From Thermoleophilaceae bacterium (GTDB lineage: Bacteria; Actinomycetota; Thermoleophilia; Solirubrobacterales; Thermoleophilaceae), in NCBI GenBank assembly GCA_013695885.1, contig JACCZP010000097.1:1-13288 (forward strand): DNA of 13,288 bases, read 5' to 3'. A model generated the notes under the pieces. That model saw nothing but the letters and a program-made list of their open reading frames with translations. It was not told the DNA's origin and ran no database searches. The translations under genes and the position numbers were made by a program. Positions within the stretch are counted from its first letter, which is position 1; every line of letters starts with the position of its first letter. Below are positions 1 to 6,614 of the stretch, one piece after another.

Positions 1-804
1 ATCGTCCCGGCGGTCGCCGCGCAGTCCGACGAGCTGGCCGGTCAGGCGAGGGCGGGCTTCCAGCAGGCCACCTTGCTGGTACAGGGACCGCTCGGGATCA
101 ACCAGGCGCAGATCGACGGAACCATCAACATGGCGATCGAGCGCCTGCGGGGGAGCATCGGCGGCGTCGCCAGCGGCGTGCTCACCGGGGCGGCGATCTT
201 CGCCAACGCGCTCGCCCAGACGATCCTCACGCTGATCGTCGCCTTCTTCTTCGTCAACGACGGGCGGCGCATCTGGGGCGGCCTGGTGGGGCTGCTGCGC
301 CCGACCGTCCGCGACGACGCCGACGCGCTCGGGAAGCGCTCGTTCACGATCCTCAAGGCCTACTCGCGAGGAATAATCGTGGTCGCGGTCGTCGACGCCG
401 CGCTGATCGGCCTCGCGCTGCTGCTGATCGGCGTGCCGCTCACCCTCCCGATCGTCGTCCTCACGTTCCTCGGCGCGTTCTTCCCGCTCATCGGCGCCGT
501 GGTGACCGGAGCGGTGGCGGTGCTGGTGACCCTCTTCAGCAACGGCCTGACCGACGCGATCCTCGTGCTCGTCGCGGTCCTGATCGTCCAGCAGGTGGAG
601 GGCAACCTGCTCTACCCCTACGTGGTCGGAGGCTCGCTCGAGCTGCACCCGCTGCTGATCCTCCTGGCCCTCGCCGGCGGCACCGCGGTCGCCGGCGTGG
701 TGGGCGCGCTGATAGCGGTGCCGGTGGCCGCGGTGGCGAGCGGGGCGCTGTCGTACCTGTCAGGTCGGGAGCCGCCGGACGCGGCGCCGGTGGCGCAGGG
801 CTGA
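1..804 (+). CDS. AI-2E family transporter, 3' part (5' end outside window)
   Basis: A polytopic inner-membrane protein of the AI-2E (PerM/TqsA) family. The frame is open from base 1 and 267 residues are visible; family members are usually about 350 residues, so some 80-100 N-terminal residues lie upstream. Family hallmarks are visible. They include a helix ending FFFVNDGRR (about residues 82-90), the YSRGIIVVAVVDAALIGL helix (121-138), FLGAFFPLIGAVVTG (157-171), and a C-terminal block with QQVEGNLLYPYVVG (197-210), ELHPL, and GGTAVAGVVGALIAVPVAA (226-244). Several hydrophobic helices and a short hydrophilic tail follow the family pattern. Despite the name, established members include autoinducer exporters and Na+/H+ antiporters, so the substrate cannot be read from sequence. 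An internal ATG at 124 and TTG at 73 are not credible starts because homology extends upstream of both. Confidence 0.9.
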   Translation: MVPAVAAQSDELAGQARAGFQQATLLVQGPLGINQAQIDGTINMAIERLRGSIGGVASGVLTGAAIFANALAQTILTLIVAFFFVNDGRRIWGGLVGLLRPTVRDDADALGKRSFTILKAYSRGIIVVAVVDAALIGLALLLIGVPLTLPIVVLTFLGAFFPLIGAVVTGAVAVLVTLFSNGLTDAILVLVAVLIVQQVEGNLLYPYVVGGSLELHPLLILLALAGGTAVAGVVGALIAVPVAAVASGALSYLSGREPPDAAPVAQG

Positions 805-852
805 GGCGACGATCTCCTGCCCCGAGCGCTCGCGCTCAACCGAGGATTAACA

Positions 853-1147
853 ATCGCGGCCGAGACGCTCTCCGACGCCGACCTCGAAGGGCTGCTGGCC
901 TACTGGGACGCCGCGAACTACCTGACCGTCGCCCAGATCTACCTACGGGCCAACCCCCTGCTGCGCGAGCCGCTCGCGCCCGAGCACATCAAGCCTCGGT
1001 TGCTCGGTCACTGGGGCACCTCTCCGGGCCTGAACCTCGTCTACGCCCACCTCAACCGGCTGATCCGCCGCACCGGTCAGGAGGTCCTCTTCGTCTGTGG
1101 GCCGGGTCACGGCGGGCCGGCGGTGGTGGCCAACGTCTACCTGGCCC
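853..1147 (+). pseudogene. Phosphoketolase N-terminal remnant, no canonical start codon, truncated
   Basis: Frame 1 encodes about 97 residues that read as the start of a D-xylulose-5-phosphate/fructose-6-phosphate phosphoketolase, a ThDP enzyme of about 790 residues that makes acetyl phosphate. Recognisable pieces are [52 protein letters not shown] (around 985-1035) and [15 protein letters not shown] (1099-1143). Similarity stops abruptly after VYL at about 1143, and the next recognisable protein begins at 1163, so nearly 90% of the enzyme is missing. There is no in-frame ATG, GTG or TTG between the upstream stop (802-804) and a TTG at 1000, which is inside conserved sequence. An ATC at 853 lies 6 nt after a GAGGA (842-846), exactly where a start codon would be expected, suggesting a mutated ATG. 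The remnant lacks most of the enzyme, including the rest of the ThDP site, and cannot be functional. Assembly collapse is an alternative to true decay. Confidence 0.8.
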
Positions 1148-1162
1148 CTAGCTTTCCCGGCG

Positions 1163-1584
1163 ATGTCCGTGCTCCCTCTGCTCGCACACGAGACCTGGTT
1201 CGTGAACGAGTCGGGGAACGTCGACTGGTCGTTCGCGGGCCAGCCGCTCACCCTCGCCCTCTTGGGCGCCGCGGTCAGTTCGTGCGGCTGGCCGGGGCCA
1301 TGGAGGTCCTCTTCGGCCTGCTGCTGATCAGCGGCGCCCTACCTCAGGTGATCGTGCTGATGGTCGGGGTCCCGTTCAACGCCACCCTGTGGTTCTTCGC
1401 GAGCGTGGAGCTGATCGGTCACCTGCCCGTCTACGGCGCCATGCTGGTGATACTCGTCTTCGGCTCGCACCCCGATCTCCGGTCTTCGACCTACCGGCTG
1501 TGGCCGTGGTCCGCGGCCGACCACCCCGTGCTCGGCGATCACGGCAGGTTCCGGTCCGCTCAACCCAGGTCGAGCCGCTCGTAG
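1163..1584 (+). pseudogene. Multi-pass membrane protein (DoxX-like, tentative) with internal deletion and frame change
   Basis: Two parts of one apparent membrane protein survive in different frames. The N-terminal part starts at the ATG at 1163 in frame 2 ([16 protein letters not shown], then [18 protein letters not shown]) and loses sense at about 1275. From about 1276 frame 1 becomes meaningful: [19 protein letters not shown], a second hydrophobic stretch, [21 protein letters not shown], a third helix and a final RLWPW near 1495. From recall, related proteins are 350-450 residues and join these two ends through about 250 further residues, so roughly 0.7-0.8 kb seems lost, with a frame change. 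The tail after RLWPW (to the TAG at 1582-1584) is low-complexity and probably not native. The family assignment is uncertain; I lean to a DoxX-like or other uncharacterised actinobacterial membrane protein. It directly follows the phosphoketolase remnant, so a single decaying region is likely. Confidence 0.55.
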
Positions 1585-1590
1585 GGATCG

Positions 1591-2361
1591 ATGGCGAGCT
1601 TAATCTGGCGAGATGACGATGCGAAATACGCGGCATCCCGTCCGGGGCGCCGCTGGATGATGCCTCGAAGCGCCAGTCCGCCGGATGAGCACTTCGGCAA
1701 CCGGGCACTCTGGTTGCGCGCGGCCGTTCTTGGGGCCAACGATGGCATCGTCTCCACCGCCAGCCTGGTCCTCGGAGTGGCGGCCGCCGGGGCATCGGCG
1801 GCGGTGATAGTGACCGCCGGTGTCGCCGGTCTCGTCGCGGGCGCGCTCTCGATGGCGGCGGGAGAGTACGTGTCCGTCAGCTCGCAACGGGACGCCGAGC
1901 GGGCGGATCTCCGCCGCGAGGAGCGGGAGCTGACCGAAGACCCCGAAGGCGAGTTCGAGGAGCTGGCGGGAATCTACGAACACCGCGGACTGTCGGCGGC
2001 CCTGGCGCACGAAGTCGCGGCCGAGCTCTCGAGGGGGGATCGCCTTGCGACGCACGCTCGCGACGAGCTGGGACTGGAGGAAGGGGCGCGCGCTCGTCCG
2101 CTGCAGGCGGCGTGGGCGTCCGCTCTCTCGTTCTCGGTGGGCGCAGCGCTACCCCTCGGGGCGGTCGCGCTGGCTCCCGCCGGCGCCCGGGTCGCCGTCT
2201 GCGTAGCCGCGACGCTCCTCGCCCTGGCTCTCCTCGGAGACCGGGGCGCCCGGCTGTCCGGCGCCCCGACGCTGAGGGCCACGGCACGCGTCGTGATCTG
2301 GGGCGTTGTGGCCATGGCCGTCACGTCGCTCGTCGGGGGACTGGTCGGGGCGGCGATCTAG
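1591..2361 (+). CDS. VIT1/CCC1-family (VIT family) metal transporter
   Basis: A 256-residue membrane protein of the vacuolar iron transporter (CCC1/VIT1) family, members of which move Fe2+ and/or Mn2+ across membranes. The diagnostic first-helix motif WLRAAVLGANDGIVSTASL is at residues 41-59. GALSMAAGEYVSVSSQRDAE (84-103) follows after the second helix. Next comes an acidic, Glu-rich cytoplasmic stretch (about 101-165) corresponding to the metal-binding domain of the family. Three C-terminal helices lie at about 175-195, 199-216 and 232-254. The start is uncertain. ATG 1591 has AGGGA at 1583-1587, 3 nt upstream, which is close. ATG 1657 or 1660 would give the usual 15-20 residues before the first helix, and the first 22 residues look non-conserved. 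The gene lies 6 nt after the end of the decayed membrane gene and converges on the trehalose operon. The metal specificity is not visible in the sequence. Confidence 0.88.
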   Translation: MASLIWRDDDAKYAASRPGRRWMMPRSASPPDEHFGNRALWLRAAVLGANDGIVSTASLVLGVAAAGASAAVIVTAGVAGLVAGALSMAAGEYVSVSSQRDAERADLRREERELTEDPEGEFEELAGIYEHRGLSAALAHEVAAELSRGDRLATHARDELGLEEGARARPLQAAWASALSFSVGAALPLGAVALAPAGARVAVCVAATLLALALLGDRGARLSGAPTLRATARVVIWGVVAMAVTSLVGGLVGAAI

Positions 2362-2401
2362 CCAGACAGCTCCAGCGCCGGCCGGGGCTCCTCGGCCACC
2401 T

Positions 2402-2415
2402 CGAAGGCCACTTCG
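2402..2415. terminator. Possible weak hairpin between convergent genes
   Basis: The 77-bp gap between the convergent VIT-family gene and the last gene of the trehalose operon contains CGAAG-GCCA-CTTCG, a 5-bp perfect stem with a 4-nt loop. It could act in both directions. There is no clear T-tract next to it; a TTTT lies on the minus strand just after that operon's stop, before rather than after the hairpin. The only support is position and symmetry, so this is a weak call. Confidence 0.25.
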
Positions 2416-2438
2416 GCGCGGTCCGACGCGACGCAAAA

Positions 2439-3245
2439 TCAGCCCCGCTTGGCCAGGCGGCCCTCCCGCAGCGCCTCGAGGTCGACATCGTCCAGGGTCG
2501 TCACCACCAGGTCGGGGTGGGCGGCGGCGAGCAGGTCGTAGTCGTCGGCCCGCGCGAGGCCGAGGGCGGACATCTCGCCGGCCTTGGCCGCCTGCACCCC
2601 CGACACCGCGTCCTCGATGACGAAGCACTCCTGCGGGGGACGCCCGAGCTCCTGCGCGGCGGAGACGAACATCTCCGGGTGCGGCTTGCCCTGGGCGAAG
2701 TCGCGCCCCGAGACGTCGGCGTCGAAGAAGTCCAGCAGCGTCTGGCCCGGACGCAGGAAGTCGTACTCCAATCCGTTCGCGGACGCGAACTCGTCCAGGC
2801 GGATCTGCTCGAGGAACAGCCCGGCGTTCTTCGACGAGGACGCGGCCGCGACCTCGACCCCGGAAGCCCTGACGGCCAGGATGAACCGCAGGGCGTCGGG
2901 ATAGGCGGTGAACTCGCCGGCCTCGATGAGCTCGATGACCATCGCCTGCTTGCGCTCCGCGTACGCCTCCACCCGCTCCCGGGCGTCGGGGACCTCGAAG
3001 TGCTCCAGAGCGGCGAGGGCGCCGCTCATACGCGGCTTGCCGGACAGGACCCCTTGGTAGACCTGCGGGGTGAACGCGTCGGGCGACCACGCGGTCTGAT
3101 CGCGGACGTCGCTCCACTGCCCCTCCATGAGCTCCCGCAGCGCCTCCCGCCACGCTTGCTCGTGGGGCGAGTCGACCAGCACGCCGTCCACGTCGAAGAT
3201 CGCGCCGGAGAAGCCTTTCCGCACGTCCCCCTCCTCGGCGCCCAT
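2439..3245 (-). CDS. pgmB: Beta-phosphoglucomutase-like HAD hydrolase
   Basis: A 268-residue HAD-superfamily (subfamily IA) protein resembling beta-phosphoglucomutase, which interconverts beta-glucose-1-phosphate and glucose-6-phosphate in the cytosol. All four HAD motifs are visible. Motif I is FDVDGVLVDS with nucleophile D18 and acid/base D20. Motif II is AAASSSKN with S136. Motif III is GKPHPEMF with K187. Motif IV is CFVIEDAVSGVQAAKAG with E211/D212. An alpha-helical cap lies between motifs I and II. The ATG at 3245 is chosen because its A is also the last base of the upstream GH65 stop (TGATG, 1-nt overlap). A longer reading frame from 3302 exists but its extra 19 residues overlap the GH65 tail and are not conserved. 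The gene is third and last in the otsB-GH65-pgmB operon, so its substrate is probably beta-glucose-1-phosphate released by the phosphorylase. A general sugar-phosphate phosphatase role is the main alternative. Confidence 0.88.
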   Translation of the reverse strand: MGAEEGDVRKGFSGAIFDVDGVLVDSPHEQAWREALRELMEGQWSDVRDQTAWSPDAFTPQVYQGVLSGKPRMSGALAALEHFEVPDARERVEAYAERKQAMVIELIEAGEFTAYPDALRFILAVRASGVEVAAASSSKNAGLFLEQIRLDEFASANGLEYDFLRPGQTLLDFFDADVSGRDFAQGKPHPEMFVSAAQELGRPPQECFVIEDAVSGVQAAKAGEMSALGLARADDYDLLAAAHPDLVVTTLDDVDLEALREGRLAKRG

Positions 3246-5671
3246 CACGCCGAGGCCGCCGGCTCCGGCGACAGGGCGAAGGTGTGGCGATGGCCCTGGC
3301 ACAGCTCGACGACCTCGTCGCCGACCCCCACCCGGATCGGGCGGCTCGAGCCCTCCGTCTCGGCCACGACGGTCAGCTGGCCGTCGCCGAGCGAGACCTG
3401 GATCGACGTTCCCCGGAAGCGCATGGGGAACGTCAGGCCGTCGAGGCGCTCGCGCAGGCGCGGCTGGAAGTGCAGGACGTCGCCGCGGATCTCAGTGCCC
3501 GCGTAGCTGCGCTGGATGAGGTCGAGCGTCCCGGAGATCACGCCCAAGTGGATGCCCTCCTTCGTCGTACCGCCTTGCACGTCGCCCACGTCGCTCTCGA
3601 GCGCGACCAGGAAGCGCTCCCACGACTGCTCGGGATCCAGCCCGGCGAGGATCGCCGCGTGGACGACGAGGCTCAGCGTCGAGCCGTGTGAGGTGCGCTG
3701 GTCGTAGTAGTCGATGGTCCGACGCGCGGTGTCCGGCCCGAACTCGTAGCCGAGCTTGGCGAACAGGCGCTGCAGCGCCTCCTGGGGAAACAGGAAGAAG
3801 AGCATCACCGTGTCGGCCTGCTTGGCCAGCTTGTAGCGGTCGGGGTCGTCGCCCTCGGAGCGCAGGATGCGGTCCAGCCGCTGGATGTTCCCGTACTTCT
3901 CGCGGTAGGCGTCCCAGTCGAGCTCCTCGAGGTCCTCGTAGCCCTCGAACTGGCTGATGACGCCGTCGGCGTGGAAGGGGACGAACATCTTCTCGCTCAT
4001 CGCGCGCCACGTCGCGAGCTCCTCGTCCGTGAGCCCGAGCCGGCGGCGCAGGGCGTCGCGCCGGGCATCGGGGAGCAGGCCCAGGACAGTGATCGCCGTC
4101 TCGGCGATCCAGGCCACCATGACGTTCGTGTACGCGTTGTTGTTCACGCCGCCGGGCGCCGACGGGGCGTCGGGGTACTTCTCGTGGAACTCGTCGGGGC
4201 CCATGACGCCGTCGATGACGTAGCGCTCGCGCTCGGGGTCGAATCGGGCGATCGAGGCCCAGAAGCGCGCGATCTCGAGCATCATCTCGGCGCCGTTCTC
4301 GCGAACGAACTCGAGGTCGCCCGTAGCCTGGAAGTAATGCCAGATGTTGTAGAAGATCGCCGCGTTGACGTGGCGCTGATTGTGAGACAGGTCGGGCTCC
4401 CACTGCCCCGAGAGCGGGTTGAGGTGGACGACCTGCGTCTCCTCCGTCCCGTCGGACCCGCTCTGCCACGGGAACATCGCGCCCCGCAACCCTTGCTCGG
4501 CGGCTGCGGCCCGGGCCTCGCCCAGCCGGCGGTAGCGGTAGCGCAGCAGTCCGCGGGTGATCGCCGGCACCCGGAAGTTCAGGAACGGGTACACGTACAG
4601 CTCGTCCCAGAACACGTGCCCGCGGTACGCCTCGCCGTTGAGGCCGCGGGCGGGAACGCCCGCGTCCTGCTCGACGGTGTGTCGCGAGCAGACCTGGAGG
4701 ATGTGCGAGATGTGCAGTCGCAGGAGCTGCTGCACCCGGTCGTCACCGGGGACGACGACGTCGCACTGGCGCCACACCTCCTCCCAGGCCGCCTCGTGGC
4801 TGGCGAGGGCGGTCGCGAAGTCCGGATAGCGTGCCGCCGAGGCGCCGGCGTTGCCCAGCGGCTCGTTGATCGCCCGGTCGTGTGAGGTGTAGAACGCAAC
4901 GATCTTCTCGGTCCGGACCGTCTCGCCCGCGCGGGCGTCGACGGCCAGCACCTGCTGGATGTAGTCCTCCATCTGGTACAGGCTGCGCTCGGGGGAGAGC
5001 TGCTCGGTGCCGCCGAACATCCGGGTCCGGGCCGCCTCGGCCACGAACATGTCCGACTGGCGTGTCTTGACCTTCAGGGCGATGACCTCGGGCCCGAACG
5101 TCCGGGGCGAGACGGGGTCGAGGTGGCGGCCCTCGAGCGCGCTGTAGCGGGCGACGCCCCAGTTGGTCACCCGGCCGTCGAGCGCGGAGACGACCTCGAG
5201 GCGGCCCGACCAGTTCTCGGGCGTGACCGTCCACTCGATCGCCGCCTGGTGCACATGGGCCATGCTCACGAACCGGCGGCTGCGCAGTGTGGTCTCGCGA
5301 TCGCCCCGGTCGCGGAAGCGCAGGGTGCGGGACACGACGGCGAAGCGGGCGTCGTACTCGTGGCGATACTCGAGGACCTCGACATTGTCGAGGCGCACCG
5401 CATCCTCGCCCTCGATGCGCAGCTTGAGGACGAGCCAGTTCGGGAGGTTCACCAGGTCCTCGTTGAGGACGGGCCGACCGCCCATGATCGTCGTCTCGCG
5501 GTTGTAGCCCCCGTGGCAGTAGGTGCCGGGGTAGTGGCGGTCGTCGGCGTCCTCCCACTCCGCCGCGCCTCGGCTGCAGAAGTAGCCGTTGCCCGTGGAC
5601 GTGAGGGCTTCGCGCAAGCCCTCCTCGTCCGGCGCGCGGCCGTCGTAGGTGAGCAGCGTGGCTTCGCTCAC
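3245..5671 (-). CDS. Glycoside hydrolase family 65 protein, probable disaccharide (trehalose) phosphorylase
   Basis: An 808-residue cytosolic GH65 protein, close to the family's usual 750-800. Family enzymes phosphorolyse alpha-linked disaccharides such as trehalose, maltose, kojibiose or nigerose, releasing glucose and beta-glucose-1-phosphate with inversion. The N-terminal beta-sandwich spans about residues 1-270 and the (alpha/alpha)6 catalytic barrel about 305-735, followed by a small beta C-domain. Motifs are GHVFWDELYVYPFL (351-364), GVMGPDEFHEKY with catalytic acid E494, KQAD (617-620), the phosphate-site-like TSHGSTLSLV (660-669) and GGTTKEGIHLG (700-710). The start is GTG at 5671, overlapping the otsB stop by 4 nt (GTGA). 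The downstream mutase gene begins 1 nt into this gene's stop. Keeping company with OtsB and a beta-phosphoglucomutase makes trehalose the likeliest substrate; this is inference from context. The HGST motif favours a phosphorylase over a hydrolase. Confidence 0.9.
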   Translation of the reverse strand: MSEATLLTYDGRAPDEEGLREALTSTGNGYFCSRGAAEWEDADDRHYPGTYCHGGYNRETTIMGGRPVLNEDLVNLPNWLVLKLRIEGEDAVRLDNVEVLEYRHEYDARFAVVSRTLRFRDRGDRETTLRSRRFVSMAHVHQAAIEWTVTPENWSGRLEVVSALDGRVTNWGVARYSALEGRHLDPVSPRTFGPEVIALKVKTRQSDMFVAEAARTRMFGGTEQLSPERSLYQMEDYIQQVLAVDARAGETVRTEKIVAFYTSHDRAINEPLGNAGASAARYPDFATALASHEAAWEEVWRQCDVVVPGDDRVQQLLRLHISHILQVCSRHTVEQDAGVPARGLNGEAYRGHVFWDELYVYPFLNFRVPAITRGLLRYRYRRLGEARAAAAEQGLRGAMFPWQSGSDGTEETQVVHLNPLSGQWEPDLSHNQRHVNAAIFYNIWHYFQATGDLEFVRENGAEMMLEIARFWASIARFDPERERYVIDGVMGPDEFHEKYPDAPSAPGGVNNNAYTNVMVAWIAETAITVLGLLPDARRDALRRRLGLTDEELATWRAMSEKMFVPFHADGVISQFEGYEDLEELDWDAYREKYGNIQRLDRILRSEGDDPDRYKLAKQADTVMLFFLFPQEALQRLFAKLGYEFGPDTARRTIDYYDQRTSHGSTLSLVVHAAILAGLDPEQSWERFLVALESDVGDVQGGTTKEGIHLGVISGTLDLIQRSYAGTEIRGDVLHFQPRLRERLDGLTFPMRFRGTSIQVSLGDGQLTVVAETEGSSRPIRVGVGDEVVELCQGHRHTFALSPEPAASA

Positions 5672-6483
5672 CGGGCCAGCCTATCGAGAAATCGCTCCAC
5701 CTCCTCGGTCGAATCGAGCACGTAGTCCGCGGCGGTCGTCCGTCCGTCGAGCTCGGGATCGTCTGCGTCGCCCACGAAGATGCCGATTCCCTTACCCCCC
5801 AGGAGTGCGCAGAACGCGTGCTCATCCGTGTGGTCGTCGCCGAGGTAGAGAGGCACGACCTCCGCGAGATCCAGGCCGAGGGTGTCGATGAGGTAGAGCA
5901 CGGCCTTGCCCTTGTCCCATTCGAGCTTGGGCTGCAGCTCGTAGACCATCTTGCCCGGGGTCATCTTGAGCTCGTCGGGCCGCTCGGCCAGCAGCGCGTC
6001 CACGACCTGCCCGATCCGCTCCCGCCCCTCGGCGGCCACGAGCCGGTAGTGGACCGCCACCGAGAACCTCTTGGGCTCGATCAACGCGCCCTCGACGCCG
6101 TCCACCTCCTGGCGCAGGCGGGCGGTGACCCGCTCGACGAGGTCCTCCGACCCGCTGGAGGCCTCGTGCTCGAGCGTGCCCGCCTCCGGACTCCAGATGT
6201 CGAACCCATGACTGCCCGCCACCACCAGGTCGTCGATGCCCATGAGGTCCTGGACGACGGGCCGGTCGCGACCGCTCACCACGCAGACCGTGACCCGCCG
6301 GGCCAGCCGCCGCACGGCGTCGCGCATCGAAGCGGAGATGTGCGCGTCCTCGGGCCGGTCGACGATCGGGGTGAGCACGCCGTCGTAGTCCAGGAACACC
6401 GCCGGGCGCCTGCCGCCCATGGCCTCCAGCAGCCCGTCATTCGCCGCCAGGGCGTTGGGCAGGTCCCTGATGCCGCCGAGCAT
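5668..6483 (-). CDS. otsB: Trehalose-6-phosphate phosphatase (OtsB)
   Basis: A 271-residue HAD-type phosphatase that dephosphorylates trehalose-6-phosphate to trehalose in the cytosol. Motifs are typical of the OtsB family. FLDYDGVLTPIV carries nucleophile D32 and acid/base D34. SGRDRPVVQDL (70-80) holds the motif II serine, and GSHGFDIW lies at 90-97. KRFSVAVHYR (138-147) includes the characteristic basic residue, WDKGKA holds the motif III lysine region (189-194), and YLGDDHTDEHAF (213-224) carries the Mg-binding acidic residues. The length fits the family (about 250-270). The ATG at 6483 is used; no clear Shine-Dalgarno precedes it and a TACGGT lies 6 nt upstream, so the mRNA may be leaderless. 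The stop overlaps the GH65 GTG by 4 nt, so it leads a three-gene operon. No trehalose-6-phosphate synthase (otsA) is in the window. Confidence 0.93.
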   Translation of the reverse strand: MLGGIRDLPNALAANDGLLEAMGGRRPAVFLDYDGVLTPIVDRPEDAHISASMRDAVRRLARRVTVCVVSGRDRPVVQDLMGIDDLVVAGSHGFDIWSPEAGTLEHEASSGSEDLVERVTARLRQEVDGVEGALIEPKRFSVAVHYRLVAAEGRERIGQVVDALLAERPDELKMTPGKMVYELQPKLEWDKGKAVLYLIDTLGLDLAEVVPLYLGDDHTDEHAFCALLGGKGIGIFVGDADDPELDGRTTAADYVLDSTEEVERFLDRLAR

Positions 6484-6489
6484 GCAAGC

Positions 6490-6495
6490 ACCGTA
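6490..6495 (-). promoter_or_regulatory. Possible -10 element of a leaderless otsB transcript
   Basis: On the minus strand TACGGT is followed by 6 nt and then the otsB ATG, the spacing expected when transcription starts at or next to the start codon. No Shine-Dalgarno is visible before the ATG. I could not find a convincing -35 hexamer, so this rests on the TANNNT match and spacing alone. The remainder of the 131-bp divergent gap (6484-6614) shows no clear operator. Confidence 0.3.
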
Positions 6496-6614
6496 CGCCG
6501 TAAGGGCGTCCCCCGCCCCTCAGGTCCGTTAAGGGGACAGCTAGGGGTCATTCCCGATTGGCAGAACAGGCGCCAGCCGTCACCTTGGCTACACCCGATC
6601 GAAGCGAGACAGGC

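Noticed and set aside
1..804. A quorum-sensing role for the AI-2E family protein
   Set aside because: The family name is historical; members have diverse transport roles and no luxS or lsr gene is present here.
2380..2397. GGCCG/CGGCC inverted repeat as a terminator of the VIT gene
   Set aside because: It has a 5-bp stem with an 8-nt loop, is weak against the background of GC-rich palindromes, and has no T-tract.
2112..3506. A 464-codon plus-strand frame over the VIT and HAD genes
   Set aside because: It has low-complexity Arg/Gly/Leu-rich composition, overlaps three confident genes and lacks any family motif.
4743..5825. A 360-codon minus-strand frame over the GH65/otsB junction
   Set aside because: It is the out-of-frame shadow of GH65 with Arg/Pro-rich composition; the GH65 frame has all catalytic motifs.
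6558..6614. A TTG start that would extend the PspC/LiaF-like protein by 19 residues
   Set aside because: The extension is not PspC-like, and ATG 6615 has a better upstream GAGACAGG.
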